A stretch of 64,000 bases of DNA. Origin: Phymorhynchus buccinoides (taxonomy: Eukaryota; Mollusca; Gastropoda; Neogastropoda; Raphitomidae). Within the stretch, counting starts at the first letter, position 1. Each line of letters begins with the position of its first letter. Both the position numbers and the translations under genes were made by a program. The notes below the pieces were generated by a model. That model saw only the letters and a program-made list of their open reading frames with translations. It had not been told where the DNA came from and ran no database searches. The stretch covers positions 22,605,212-22,669,211 of the forward strand of contig CM065686.1 in NCBI GenBank assembly GCA_017654935.2, written 5' to 3'. Of this stretch, positions 13,373-45,940 are shown piece after piece.

Positions 13373-15366
13373 ACCCCCCCCCCCCCGCCACCCCCCCCCC
13401 CCCCAAACCATAAAGTGTTGATTGAACTTAACGTCCGTTTTTGGGTCGGCGCAAATGTAAATCGGGTCCTATCACGCGCGTTTATAAACGGATGCTGTTG
13501 AAATTTTGCACCAAGATAGTCACTGTCCCTGGTCATGCACGTTCCAAATTTTGAATCAATGTCGGGTCTGGTTATGCAGCGGTTTGTGAAAAGGTTAAGC
13601 GGCGTATAGAGCGCGCGTTTATTAATCGATTCGCTTTCAGTTTGGCACACGGATAGTTACTGTCCCCGGTCATCTACCTTCCAAATTCGAAGGCAATCCG
13701 TCCAGAAATACCGGCGATACGGGCATAGAGAGGCCGGTGGATACGCGTTTCGCGCATTTGCCAATCCGCGCAAATGACACGGCCGCCTCGGTTGCCGTTG
13801 CCATCAGGGCTCATAGCAAATTTGAAGCGATTCGGTCGAAAAATGGCGGAGTTATAAGGCCCGTTTTGTGTTTCAGACACACACACACACACACGCAGAC
13901 ACACACTTGCCTTTTTATAATATGATGCCAATTTCAGTACTTTCCCAGATCAAAAGTGGGAAACAGAGTAGAGCCAATATTAAAACAAAAGTAGTCTACA
14001 ATCCTGGGCCTGTATTCACGTTGAGATAGCATGAGACTTAGCATCATGCTAACTTAGAAGCTCTTCCAAAAGTCATATTAAATCCTATAGGACATTGGAA
14101 GAGCTTCTAAGTTAGCATCATGCTAACAAGTAACATGAATACAGGCCCTGGAAAAATACCAAAATGCTTAAATTTTAAGTTTTACTACATGTTTTGGGCA
14201 CTGACACAATGTGTCCCTTGGAACAAAGTTCCCCACCTTCCTATAGGCCTCTGCAACTAGGGTTATTAACGCCCTTGACAGTGAGAGTAATTCCTCTTGC
14301 TGGTCAGTACTGACAAGGGCATTCACTCTTGCGAAAGGCAGCCATTTAGTGGCATCAAATAGGGTTTATTGGCGAGTTATCCCCCTGTCTGGTCAGATCT
14401 GCACCATCTTTCCTCACCCTCCAAGGGCATTCACTCTTGCAAAAGGTGTTCGTTGCAGACCCCAATACTGGGAATTTGTCAAGAATGAGTTAACGCGCTC
14501 CAGTTCTTATATAATTGAACCATATATACATATTTAGTCGCTTTAAAAAAAAAGAGAACATGGAACATGTTGCCATACAAACAGAAAACTGCAAAGGCCA
14601 TCATTTGAAGTTAATATACTCCAATTCTTATGATGACTGATAATATAGTAAGAAAATAGAGTAACAAAATCTGATTTTTGTGTTAAATTCGCGGTGTGTG
14701 CCTTGTAGTCCGTGAGTTACAGTAAAACAAAACATCCAGTCGCAAATAGGCCCTTTATTAGAAAACAAACACACAGACGCTTCAGACTGTAAGCCCGTTT
14801 TCAATGTGAGGGGAACAAACAAAGAAACATTGTAACTAACATGCATCTCAACTCTTCTTGCACCATAACATCACTCTACACTCCCACCAAATGCAAAGAC
14901 ATTCACTGCCAAGCATCCTGCAGTGTGTTTGCCTGCTTTTAGAGCTTATGTCACCGTTTCTTCCATTGAAGCAACGCATGCACACTTTGAAAAAAGTTAC
15001 TCCTCTCTTGTTGGTTGAGATGCAATGGACGACCAAGAATGTTTAAAAAACAACAACCCCAAAACACGGCACGAGAAAAGTTAAAGCGAAGATTTACCCT
15101 GCGTTCATCATTGTTGTTAAAAACTATGCGTAGTATTTTGTTTCATTTGTCGATTTTACGCACTGTTTCAGGACAGACAAGGCACCCCAGCCCACTTGAA
15201 TCTTGAGGGCTCCGGCCCAGTGTGGCCTAACCTCAGGTTCGCGGACCTGCGCAAGGGGCAGTTCCTGTGCGTCAGTCGCCCCAAAATCAGCATCGACAAC
15301 GAACAGTTCCTGGTCTACACAATCAGCACCAACAATCCCCGCAGGGCTGCCGCTTTTAGCTTTTGA
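1..15366 (+). CDS. MYND-type zinc finger protein, uncharacterised, 5'-incomplete (7 exons in window)
   Basis: Exons by eye: 1-87, 785-953, 3937-4220, 5983-6167, 11583-11772, 12265-12438, 15172-15366. All internal boundaries are AG/GT and phases agree throughout (0,1,0,2,0,0), giving 427 visible residues and a TGA stop. The MYND finger spans residues 28-66, with ligands C28, C31, C41, C44, C50, C54, H62 and C66; the first pair (C-H-K-C) is split by the first intron. MYND fingers are generally protein-interaction modules. A Ser/Thr/Pro-rich linker (about 243-270) follows. Two segments share the pattern R-[YF]-x-x-L-R-x-G-x-F-L-C (202-213 and 385-396), suggesting an internal duplicated domain. 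I see no SET or other catalytic domain and do not recognise the family, so function is unknown. The true start lies left of the window. The next gene is convergent, over 8 kb away. Confidence 0.85.
93..150. repeat. AG microsatellite beside the first splice donor
   Basis: The AG run begins immediately after the GTAAAG donor at 88-93 of the MYND gene. An AC run (about 605-643) lies in the same intron. Confidence 0.95.
1045..1415 (-). mobile_element. tRNA-derived SINE, full-length reverse copy
   Basis: Reverse complement of the 53.3-kb copy with a matching tRNA-like head ending at 1415 (B box GTTCGAACC intact) and the tail at 1045-1080. It lies in the intron after the exon ending 953. Confidence 0.85.
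1672..2041 (+). mobile_element. SINE with GAA-repeat tail
   Basis: Shares CTTCCTCTAATCTGT, TTTGACTCTGCCTTTTCC, ATTTCCTCCAGCCGAAGT and ACGCATCTGCGCTCATAATT with 23236-23568, and ends GAAGAAGAAGAAG. A 29-base G run (1711-1739) has grown inside it. Confidence 0.75.
2040..2262 (+). mobile_element. Truncated copy of the TTAA MITE family
   Basis: TTTACCCTTTCGCTAGCAGACATTTTTCAG matches the 5' end in part and CGCCTTTTAGTGACAAGGATG the 3' interior; the right terminus is missing. Confidence 0.6.
2268..2640. mobile_element. Fragmentary SINEs of the GAA-tail group
   Basis: 2268-2450 matches the 5' part of the 23.2-kb copy; 2450-2620 matches the CTCCGAAATCAGAATGTGCC segment seen reversed at 6400-6500 and 38140-38260. 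A mosaic rather than one intact element. Confidence 0.55.
2950..3665 (-). mobile_element. Dispersed SINE with GTT tail, split by a TTAA element
   Basis: Belongs to a family recognised by TTAAAGACTCCAGGGATCAT at one end and GGGCAGCCACACTCCGACTT at the other. Here the two halves (2950-3014 and 3563-3665) are separated by an element bounded by TTAA at 3015-3018 and 3559-3562. Confidence 0.8.
3015..3562. mobile_element. TTAA-flanked MITE inserted into a SINE (piggyBac-like)
   Basis: The ends read TTAACTCTTGTACTACCA and TGGCAGTAGAAGAGTTAA, matching as inverted repeats at 16 of 18 positions, with TTAA at both edges. Removing it and one TTAA rebuilds the host SINE. TTAA duplications are the hallmark of piggyBac-type transposition. 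548 bp, no transposase ORF. Confidence 0.8.
3869..3955 (+). repeat. Tandemly duplicated splice acceptor (44-bp unit)
   Basis: The segment GACGCCAACAATT..TTTTAGGGGC.GCTAACACCTC occurs twice in tandem, with acceptor AGs at 3891-3892 and 3935-3936. The downstream acceptor opens the exon used in the gene model. The upstream acceptor is 44 bases earlier, not a multiple of three, and would read into an in-frame TAG at the second acceptor. Only the downstream site gives a coding exon. Confidence 0.85.
4508..4573 (+). other. Duplicate exon start / potential alternative terminal exon of the MYND gene
   Basis: A TATTTGAAATTCTAG acceptor precedes an open segment reading [21 protein letters not shown] then TGA. 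It mirrors the start of the constitutive exon at 5983 ([17 protein letters not shown]), including the intronic 15 bases before it. Phase 0 matches the donor at 4220, so splicing 4220 to 4508 would give a protein ending 21 residues after the shared exon. An AATAAA lies at 4791-4796, inside a repeat. It could be a functional short isoform or a decayed exon duplicate. Confidence 0.55.
4680..4890. mobile_element. Fragment of the ACTATAAGG MITE type
   Basis: ACTATAAGGCAATACTTTTT, CTAATAAAGTAAGAAAATAT and GTGCGCCTTATAGTAAGG match the order seen at 41937-42075. Confidence 0.55.
5813..5969. mobile_element. CAGTGGAACCTC MITE next to a splice acceptor
   Basis: TACAGTGGAACATCCGTTAT to GAGGGAGGTTCCACTG, the same family as 42523-42704. 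Its right end lies about 15 bases before the exon that starts at 5983. Fragments of the family also occur at 3700-3797 and 26435-26480. Confidence 0.8.
6573..6833 (-). mobile_element. Second copy of the SINE-like family found in FAM136A 3' UTR
   Basis: Runs from AAAGACTGTACAGGGGAAG to TTTTAGAATATCTTTG and matches 51568-51832 at almost every base. It lies in the intron after the exon ending 6167 and joins other SINE fragments on both sides. Confidence 0.75.
7592..7644. repeat. AC microsatellite after TGACTTGACT repeats
   Basis: TTGACTTGACTTGACTTGAC (about 7567-7592) passes directly into an AC run. Confidence 0.9.
7930..11305. repeat. 67-bp intronic satellite, about 50 copies
   Basis: The unit runs from TGCTTCATCTGAATGGGATG through GGCAACTGGGGCATGAT, exactly 67 bases, repeated head to tail for about 3.37 kb. 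Copies differ by a few diagnostic bases (ACATTGG, ACACTGG or GGATTGG; GATTGGAG or GATTTGAG) and rare short indels. The final copies are interrupted near 11240. The period is not a multiple of three, so ORFs across it rotate frame and are not genes. It lies in the intron between the exons ending 6167 and starting 11583. Confidence 0.97.
12475..12627 (-). mobile_element. Dispersed GTT-tail SINE
   Basis: Shares TTAAAGACTCCAGGGATCAT and GAGCAGCCACACTCCGACTT with copies at 1537-1670, 22606-22770, 38495-38655 and 48717-48884 (last two in opposite orientation). Confidence 0.7.
13045..13115. repeat. 16-bp tandem repeat (GCCTAGTACTGGTAAT type)
   Basis: Four to five degenerate units; position 8-12 varies (CTGG, CAGG, CCGG). 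Confidence 0.8.
13180..13920. repeat. Poly-C-rich tract and adjoining dispersed repeat
   Basis: 13180-13405 is pyrimidine-rich with a C run near 13335-13404. 13411-13880 holds a dispersed sequence with two copies of the motif ATAGT.ACTGTCCC.GGTCAT. It lies in the intron between exons ending 12438 and starting 15172. Confidence 0.6.
14006..14148. mobile_element. Foldback MITE (143 bp hairpin)
   Basis: GGGCCTGTATTCACG at the left and CATGAATACAGGCCC at the right; the arms also pair through TTAGCATCATGCTAACTTAG and AGAAGCTCTTCCA. Nearly the whole element folds into one hairpin. In the intron between exons ending 12438 and starting 15172. Confidence 0.75.
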
Positions 15367-15542
15367 GCTTGGATGTTTTGGTGTTCATGCTGATGTAGAA
15401 ATTATAATGCACCGATCTGTAAACGGGAGAAAGAAGAAGGCTGAGCTGAGTGATACACAAAGTCATGTACTGACATATCATTAACTTTTCTAGGACCATG
15501 AGCGAATACATTCACCCAATATATATAGTCCTTTTGTTCTGC

Positions 15543-15548
15543 AATAAA
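15543..15548 (+). terminator. Poly(A) signal of the MYND gene
   Basis: AATAAA 177 bases after the TGA stop at 15364-15366; the intervening sequence has no obvious repeat and would be a short 3' UTR. Confidence 0.6.
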
Positions 15549-16677
15549 TTACTGCTGTCTAAATTGTCTGTGTAGAGATGGTGTAGGTACTATTATTGCT
15601 GCATTTTTAAGCGTTATTCTTGCCTCGTTTTTCAACTGATTATGTCTTGATTTAAAATCTATATTATAATACGCGTGCCGATAAGAATTTTTAATCTCTA
15701 TTTTCTCCTAAGTCGCGGCGATTTTTGCCTTCAACTTTGAAATATAGGGGCACGTGTAGGTGCTTAACAGTTCTTCCAAGTGAAATTCGCCAAGTCGTCG
15801 TTTAAAGCCGGGATTTCACATAAAATTTGCTTAACGGAGGGAGTGATTTTGAAGAAAGACAGTTTCACGGCAGTGGAATAGCCATCTATATTATAAAACA
15901 TTTGGGTCGTCTGCTTCGCCCGAAAATTGCTGAAGCTACCTTCGGGAAAACACGAAGATTGCAAGGTCACATTTCAAGTTGGCTATACAGAGACCGTCAA
16001 CTTTACTGCAATCTGTAAACTTAATATTCTTTTTTTTTTCTCCGTGGTAATGGTTATTTGAATGAACGAACCACTTTGACAATCGAAGGCAATATCATGA
16101 TGCAAATTGCTAAAATCCGTCGTAAAACTGGTGAGTTAAACTGTCTAATTTTTGGGTGGACGGTCTGTTTGAAGCCATTTGCATTTTCAAAACGGTTCAT
16201 TTTTAGACACGTGCGTGTGCTAACAGAAAGCGGAGGCTAGGCCTAACCTTGGCCTAACTCACTGCACCTAGAAACTTCTATGGTTGCTTTGGTTAGAAGA
16301 AGGGAGAGGGGTAGGGGGAGGGGTGGCTAGGAAGGAGAAGAGGGAGGCGAGTAGGGCTTTTGTACAAATAGTTCCTCTACCTTCTGGAAGTTTTGTGTTT
16401 GGTCTAACCATATTTGTTTTGAAAGGTGCATAACGGAGAATAACGCATCTGCGCTCATGAATTGACAGGAAACCGAGCAAGCAATGATTAAGTGTGTGCT
16501 GTCTACTACAGTGTGTGTGTTTTCACAACATTTAACAAAAAATTGCTTTTGAAAGTTGATTTTGAAGGCAAAATGTTGCTCGCGCATCATTATTTTGAAG
16601 CTGCGTCAGGTGTCCGACTTGACTGCTTTCCCTTCTTCCTCTTATAATGACATTTTTACATCGACGTTTGACGAAGC

Positions 16678-16790
16678 CTTGATAGCTCGGTAGGTAGAAG
16701 TGGCGCGTCCGCAAATCAGTAGGTCGCTGCACGGACTTCTATACACGTCCATGGTCGCGGGTTCGACTTGCCTTTTTTTCTTTCTTTTTT
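16678..16790 (+). mobile_element. tRNA-like SINE head
   Basis: TAGCTCGGTAGGTAGAAGTG resembles an A box and GGTCGCGGGTTCGACTTGCC a B box; a CTTT-rich tract follows. The two boxes are wider apart than in a true tRNA. Confidence 0.45.
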
Positions 16791-17211
16791 TTTTGGGGGG
16801 GGCTTAATTTTCATCATTTTTTTTAAAGGAGAGGGGAGTGGGCGGAAGGGAGGGGGCACCACCACATATTTTTTGTCTCTTTTCTTCATTATTTACATCT
16901 AACCAGTTCTTCTTTTTCTTCGATCGCTCAGACAGGTTCCTATCAATTATGAATGCAGATGCTTCATGCTGCCTTGCGGAGCACGGGTTTATCTAGTGTA
17001 TTTTAAATGTAAAAATGCGTTCTGCTTTTACTGGACTATTTGTTCATATTTGTCCGGTTTGATAATTACAACATTGCAGTGTTATTAGTTATTAGTTAAT
17101 ATTCTTTGTTGTTGATAACTGTGTTTATTGTTGTTTTTTCTTGTGTGCACCTGGCTGCCATTTCTGTTATGAGATAATAAAGATGATTTGGATTTGGATT
17201 TCACTCTATAT

Positions 17212-17400
17212 TCCCACCTTCTTCTGCGTTCCCAGGCCAAAAGGTTAGGTTAGGTTAGGTACATTATAGTCACAGAGGCATCTGTGAAATTCGGGTTGCT
17301 CCCACCTGGAGAGCCATAATGGGTAAAGTATGTATGTGTTCGTTTTCAGTTTTCACCTGTCAGCATGCAGCCGACGCTTTCCGATTTCGGAGGAGCTCAA
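17212..17400. mobile_element. Nested SINE fragments
   Basis: A 74-bp tail piece of the tRNA-derived SINE (17242-17315, reverse orientation, with a GGTTA-repeat tail) is inserted inside another SINE (GCGTTCCCAGGCCA..CCATAATGGGTAA). GCCA on both sides may be the target-site duplication. Confidence 0.55.
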
Positions 17401-18699
17401 AGGAGAACAGTCAAGATGGGCGATGTTGTTGGTGTTCAACTCATTCCTGATGACATGTGCCCTGTGACATGGCGCGTTGTCATCCATGAAAACAAATCCG
17501 GCACCAAGCCTCCTCATCAGGAGAGTCACTTGAGGTCTGAAGATGTTATTCAAATAGCGTACAGCGTTCACAGTGCCCCTCCGGAAGACCCCGAGGTCTG
17601 TACGTCCTCCAGTCCAAATGCCACCCAGACCATTAGGCTACCACCTCCATAACGGCCATGTTCAACAACAGCACAGGCCATACATCTCTCCAGGCTGTCT
17701 CCACACTTGCTGACGCCCATCATTAAAATCCAAACGCATTATTTCACATTAAAAGCTAGCCCATGCATTTTCAAAGGGCTGTCTAAACACCAATGTAATT
17801 TTGTTGCTTGACTTTTTGTGAGTACAGTGGGTGTACGCTAACCTGAAAGTCGGTTAAGAGAAACTTTGGATACCTGAAAGCGATTTTCATTTCTCGGCCA
17901 AAGCCCTTCTTTGGAAGACTAACTTCCTGAGGGATAAGTGAAACGACGGATAAGCGAAACTTCAAATACCTGAGAGTGTGTCTGACATCCCTTAGAGCTC
18001 TCCAAGACGATAAGTGAAAGTATGCCTGCATATAGTTTTCCCTGTTACAGTTTATGGCAAATGTCTACAGTGTGTGATGAAGCCGCCATACCCTGTCTGC
18101 TCATTGCTCTCTCTCTCTCTGTGAATATACATTTGTATTAGTATTCTCTCTCTCTCTCTCTCACACACACACACGCACGCACAGAGGTTCCCTTATCTCC
18201 AGCTGAAGCTTTCATCACCGATACATGGCTAATTTGTAGCTTTGATGACCCCTGACGCTTGATGTCATTACAGTACACACGTGCGCGTGCGTGCATGCAC
18301 ACACACATGCGCACGCATCTACAGAAGTTTTAGTTCTAAACTTGTGTATTATTGTCTTGTAGGCAGTGGCTATTTAACCTCATGTGGCAAAAGACCAGGC
18401 TATTTTGCCTCATTCTCTAAGTCTTTCTCTTTGTCTATAGGTTTATCTCTCTATCTCTCTGTTTCAGCTTCAGTTTCTCTCTGTATCTATTTCTCTCTCG
18501 GTGGGTCTATGTCTCTCTTTGGTTTTCTCTTTCACTCACTCTCTCTCTCTTTGCGAAGGATTTTGTTTTTAAATTTTTTGTTTGTTGCCTTTGTTTGTTA
18601 CTAATTTAACTACATTGAAAATGTGTCTAGTAATTCAACTAGATATACTTTGGGCCATTTTCAATTTTGTGAAAGCGCATTTATTTGTTTTATAAAATG

Positions 18700-20035
18700 T
18701 CCGCTGTGTATGACTGGCCACCCAAAAATGGTCTTAGAATTAGGCTACTGAAATATAAATCATGTACTTAAATAATAAACGTGATGAGCTTGCCTCTATT
18801 ATTTTGAATTCTGGTAGGCAATTTCATATATTTTGTTGTGCCGAATCAAGGTTAACAGAGCACATACCTGATTCTGATATTTCTATTCCAGGATACAACC
18901 ACATTCGTCTAGACCCTATCTCTCCTTTGCAAACAGGTTTGATACTTTATTGTAGTCTTTCTCTAACATACAAACGGATTACTGCTTTTGAAGACTATGG
19001 AGTTGAATCTATCTGGATAGAGCTTAGTATAAAAAAGAGCAAATCTTTACTGCTTGGATTTCTGTATAGGAATCCATCTGAATGTGTTAACTGGTTTGAA
19101 CATTTTCAAGATATGATGGAGGCCGTTTCACTTACAGGTAATGAAGTCATTCTTTTTGGTGATTTTAACATAGACTTTTTAACAACAAATCCTAGATGGC
19201 ATCAAAGTTATAATAATTTTGATTTGACTCAATTAATTGATTCCCCAACCCGTGTTACTCCAACGTCTGAAACATTGATTGACCACATTTATGTCAGTCA
19301 AAAACAAAATATAGTTGAAACATGTACCCCCTTTCTGTGGTTGCAGCGACCATTTACCTATATGTGTGACTTGGTTTAAAAAGGATATAAAGATTCCCAA
19401 ACCTGGACATAAAATTATTACTTACAGATCTTTCACTAATTTCGATAAGGATGCCTGCCTTAGAGATTTAGCAGAATCGCAGTTGTCCCATGTCTATCAG
19501 TACACTGACCCTGACCAAGCCTTTGAGTTCTGGCATGAAACCTTTATAGATATATATATAATAAACATATACCTAATCTTCTTAAACAGGCCAAAGTCAT
19601 ACCACTTTTTAAATCTGGAAATAAATTAGACCCCTCAAATTCTTTACCAATATTTATACTTTCTCTTCTTTCTAAACCTCTCGAAAAGCACATGAATAAA
19701 TATATTACATATCACATTTCTAAATACGATTTACTTCATCCTAATCAATCTGGATTTCGGTCAAATCATTCCTGTCACACAGCACTAACAAATCTGGTTG
19801 ATCAGTGGTTAACAAACATTAAAGATTTGAAATACACTGGAGTTCTCTTTGTTGATTTTGCTAAAGCCTTTGATGTGATTGATCACAAATTGTTATTACG
19901 TTAATTGGTCATAACTTTTCAGATCCTGCACTTTCCCTTATTAGATCATTTCTCACAAATCGGTATCAATCAGTATTCCTCAATAACAGACAATCCAGTT
20001 ACTTACCATTAAAATATGGTGTGCCACAAGTGTGT
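18700..20035 (+). pseudogene. Decayed non-LTR retrotransposon (endonuclease plus part of reverse transcriptase)
   Basis: The 18762-19379 frame encodes an AP-endonuclease domain with GDFNIDF and LIDSPTRVTPTSETLIDHIY; it shifts frame near 19345, where the SDHLPI motif continues in another frame to about 19550. After an internal deletion, 19585-19904 encodes the start of the RT, including HPNQSGFRSNHSCHTALTNL and motif A DFAKAFDVIDH. A stop follows, then decayed RT to about 20030, where it meets a GT repeat. The motifs fit the CR1/L2/Jockey side of LINEs; the clade is not certain. No intact ORF, so it cannot move itself. Confidence 0.85.
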
Positions 20036-20753
20036 GTGTGTATGTCACAGTAGCTTTTCTCTGCTCCTTTCAGTTCATGCCTTTTGCTAACACTCGTCAC
20101 CAGCATAAACCAATTTAAAGTGTTTTATCCATTAGGCTTACATTGTTTTATGGTGGCATACCACTTGTAATGTTTTTCCCTATCCCTAACCAAAATCAAT
20201 GATAAGAATATTTGCCTCTGTTAAAAGAAATAACTTGAAACAAATAGCTCTCTGTGGAAAACTGAAAGGAGCTAGAATGAGGGGAATTAGTGTACTGTGC
20301 TGTGTGTGTTTGAGAGAGAAAGAAGAGAAAGAAGAGAGAGAGAGAGTACTGAGACAGACAGATAGAAAGAGAGCATAAGCGCTCCCTATGTGCAAGCCTT
20401 AGAGAGAATTCAGAAAAGAGAAACAGAAAAAGACAAGACCATGCATGCACACCAAGTTGCATAACTTTCCATGGACACATACATTCAAAACAAAGCGTAG
20501 CATATTATGGTTACAACATTTAATATTCACAACAGTAAATTTAATATCACAGATTTTTTTTTCATTTTCAAAACACATTAGACATTCTGAACTTCCAAAT
20601 AATTTATAATTTCCCCACACATCAAGAAAAATCAAGTTAAATAGACAAAATACAATTTGTTTTTAAGCTGTCTTGCTTGCTCATAAAAAAATCACAAAAG
20701 AGAAACATTGTTAGTAGGTTTGTGTTTGTTTGTAGTACAACATTTAAAGTACA

Positions 20754-21920
20754 TACCATAAAATGCGGACTATAAGCCGCTACTTTTTTCCCTCAACTTT
20801 GGCCCATGCGGCTTATAGAGTGATGCAGCTTATCTGCAGATTTTTGTTCGATTCTGCGTTCATCAGTATGATTAAATCTGTTTCTGGCCACATTCTTCAG
20901 CCTATTTTGAGCTTCTTTAGACTCAAAACTGGTTTGGGTAACCAATAAATTTAATGTTTAACCCTATGCCTCCCGATCAATCGAACCGAGAATCGATCCT
21001 ATTGCATAAGAGAAGGGGAGTAACTCCGAACGTCACACCAAATCTTTTATCTAAAAAAATCACCCAGAATAAAGTCGAACTCACATTTCATTTCTGAAAG
21101 ATGCATATTGAATAGCAATGATGATATTTTCATTCGAAAGCTAACACAATGTCACACAACAAACCATGAATTAGAAGAAAAAATCTGTAATGGCGCTCCG
21201 AGCATCGCGCCGAGTCAATACTGCACACGTCACGTGGAAAGAAGAAAAAAATTGGGGGTCACTTCGAAAAATCCGTTCAAAAAGACTATTGGGTGCTTTC
21301 CCTTGCTGTAAAGACCAAAAACGGATCAGTGAGTGTCAGGAACAGGAAGAACTAACCTAGTATATTGCATTGTGGGTAGGGAGAAAGTGAATGTGAACGT
21401 ACTAGACCTGGCGTTCAGCGGGCGCAATCGGCGTTTACGCGAGCCAGGGAAGGAAAAAAATTTGGGCGGATTTGGCTTCTGCAATTATGAGAGGGTTAAA
21501 GAATCTGAGGGCATTAAATACTTATGTTCTGATAGGAGAATTTCTATATTTGTGTTTCTTTGTGCACATATAATTTTCTCTGCAGCTTATAAACTAGTGC
21601 GGCTTATATGTGAATAAAAACCTAATATTTTGTCAATTTAACCCTTTCGCCGCCAGCCATTTTTCAGCAAAAAATGTCCATTAAACTTACCTCTGTAGAG
21701 AAAACAATCTGTCTGTAATATTGGGGATTCCTGTGTGACATATTTAAAGTAAGGCCCATCCTTGTCTCCCAAAATTAAGATAACAGGGTCTTTGGATAAC
21801 ATACCCTGATCTGATGCCTTTTAGTGACATGGGTGTTAAACCACTGTGGTGCTAAAATGTGATGCTAAAATGTGATGCGGCTTATATGCAGGTGCTTCTT
21901 ATAGTCCAGTTTTTACGGTA
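20754..21920. mobile_element. Long MITE of the ACTATAAG type with nested TTAA MITE
   Basis: Ends TACCATAAAATGCGGACTAT and ATAGTCCAGTTTTTACGGTA form imperfect inverted repeats with TA at the edges. A copy of the TTAA family starts at 21638 within it and ends near 21880, close to a CGGCTTATATG motif repeated on both sides. No transposase ORF. Confidence 0.65.
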
Positions 21921-22062
21921 CTGGTGTCAGGGTTTCAATAAATTCAAAAAAAGGAATGTGTGTGTGTGTGTGTGTATATGTGTGATATCAGGATGAAGAA
22001 AAAAGCATTGTAAAAATAATTCAAATTTTGACTGCCACAGACTGTCTCCAAGCTTTGAAAGA

Positions 22063-22298
22063 TTAAACAGTAAAGCAGAGAACCTACTCTACCAGAAAAC
22101 ACACCAGTGGTGAAGCATTCTGCAATCTACTTGAAATTGAGCAGTAAAGCATACAACCTACCGGTACTCTACCAGAAAACACACTAGTGGTGAAGCATTC
22201 TGCAATCTACTTGAAATTGAGCAGTAAAGCATAGAACCTACCGGTACTCTACCAGAAAACACACTAGTGGTGAAGCACTCTGCAATCTACTTGAAATT
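22063..22298. repeat. 81-bp tandem repeat, three copies
   Basis: CAGTAAAGCA..AACCTAC..ACTCTACCAGAAAACACAC..GTGGTGAAGCA..CTTGAAATTG repeats with an 81-bp period. Confidence 0.88.
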
Positions 22299-22605
22299 GT
22301 AAATCATTGGATGTTAAACATGTACCTTACCCACAAAACTACCATTCCATTGCCCAAGCACACAATTTATCAATGATTATCCACCACCAAAAACCACTCC
22401 TGCAGCTACCACCCATCAAACTTACAGCGAAAGCTCATTTTAATTTCCAGCTCTACTTGTACAGATTTCATTGCTTCTACCTCTCAGACACTTAGATTCT
22501 CCAACAACAATTAACATGATCTTGCAAACTTGCTATGTATGAATGAGTGACAAATGAAAAGTAGTTAGTTGCATGCCATGCTACTGGATTATGTTCACCA
22601 AACAT

Positions 22606-22770
22606 GATTTTGTCGTTGTTGCTGTTGTTGACTCACCCTGGCTTAAAGACTCCAGGGATCATCCCAGCAGCCGAAGCACTTGAACACTATGGTACAAATG
22701 CACCAGCTAGGGATGAGAACATTACATGTGTGACCGTTTTTGATTACCCCGCCTCGTGGGCAGCCACAGA
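22606..22770 (-). mobile_element. Dispersed GTT-tail SINE
   Basis: Copy with the TGTTGTTG end, GGCTTAAAGACTCCAGGGAT and CTCGTGGGCAGCCACAGACA. Just beyond the DYNC2I2 3' end. Confidence 0.7.
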
Positions 22771-23235
22771 CATGATTTTAAATTTGATATAATTTGCTCG
22801 TTTGAATGGAAGAGACTGTTCAAAGGAAATGCATATTTTTGTTCTAGTAGTTGCCCTTCGGACCAGCCACTACTGATGTCAGGGGGAGTAACCCTCGGCT
22901 GATATCAGGTCGTAGGCCTAGGTCGAGGGCTACTTTCGTTTTCTTATATACTTTGGTATAAACCCAGGTCGATTTAGGCTAATGCAGTTGTTTCAGGTGT
23001 TGGTAATGTATGGATAGAATAGATTGCATATTTTTGTTCTAGTAAAGTGCCATGAGAAAAGTTTGTCTTGAGTAAGCGTTATACGAGTTTTTCTTTTAAT
23101 TATTAGGCAACAACTTTGATCGAATCAGATTCTTCTTCTTCATTAATCGTTCAGACAGGGACACCCGTAACGAAGGTTGCTGTAAACGGAAGACTCTCCG
23201 AAGAGCCATGACGAGTGTGCTTCTTTTTAATCAGT

Positions 23236-23568
23236 TCTTTACCCCCCGTGGGGGTACCAGGGGGTCTTTTGTATAAATACTTCCCCCACCGTCTGGAAGT
23301 TCTGTGCATGTAACTTCCTCTAATCTGTCACTCTCTTTGACTCTGCCTTTTCCTTTGCTTGCTGTCATCTACTATCTTTCTGCCTTATTCGGTCCATTCT
23401 CCTGCCTTTTTTCAAGAAACACTTTCAAAACGATTTCCTCCAGCCGAAGTCGGACTTGCTGGGCCTAACTATTTCTTAGTTAGGCGATTAACGGCAGCAT
23501 GACGCATCTGCGCTCATAATTGACAGGAAAGTGTCTCAGCGATCGAAGAAGAAGAAGAAGAAGAATCA
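23236..23568 (+). mobile_element. SINE with GAA-repeat tail, best copy
   Basis: Starts near CCCCGTGGGGGTACCAGGGG and ends with six GAA repeats. Lies just 3' of the DYNC2I2 stop codon (23605), so it may form part of that gene's 3' UTR in antisense. Partial copies: 2268-2640, 6360-6570, 6838-6960 (reverse), 16350-16490, 38110-38440. Confidence 0.75.
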
Positions 23569-23604
23569 GTTCTTTGCTTGGTCTAGAGGTTTTTGAGGTT
23601 CCCA

Positions 23605-45708
<22,104 letters not shown>

Positions 45709-45940
45709 CTTCCTAGAAACCACAGAAGCTACCTGAAGGAAACATTTATAGGAACGCACTGAAAATAATAAAAACTATTAAAAAAAACCACGCATTAATT
45801 CAGCCATGAGTACTGTCCCTTAAATTTATGTGTACTTTATTCTCTTTATTTCACCCAAAGAATATTTTATGGCTAGACTTTGCAAACATTACAAAAATAA
45901 ACAAAATCGATTATTTACTGCGGAATTTTAATGCTTCAAA
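45709..45940. promoter_or_regulatory. Putative bidirectional promoter of DYNC2I2 and FAM136A
   Basis: The interval between the two divergent start codons must hold both 5' UTRs and core promoters unless an upstream non-coding exon exists. It is AT-rich, has no CpG-island character and contains none of the window's repeat families. I see no convincing TATA box at a defined distance. The assignment rests on gene geometry. Confidence 0.55.

Larger units (their letters stand above)
15550..18690. other. Intergenic, no gene seen
   Basis: Holds SINE fragments (16350-16490, 16678-16790, 17212-17400), a degraded element with GGATAAGTGAAA motifs at 17824-18030, and short CT/AC repeats. Open frames here have no codon or domain support. 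Confidence 0.6.

Noticed and set aside
13153..13421. Proline-rich open frames
   Set aside because: They only translate a poly-C tract; no start context, domain or splice support.
17243..17262. Telomere-like TTAGG repeats
   Set aside because: Only about four units, forming the tail of a SINE fragment.
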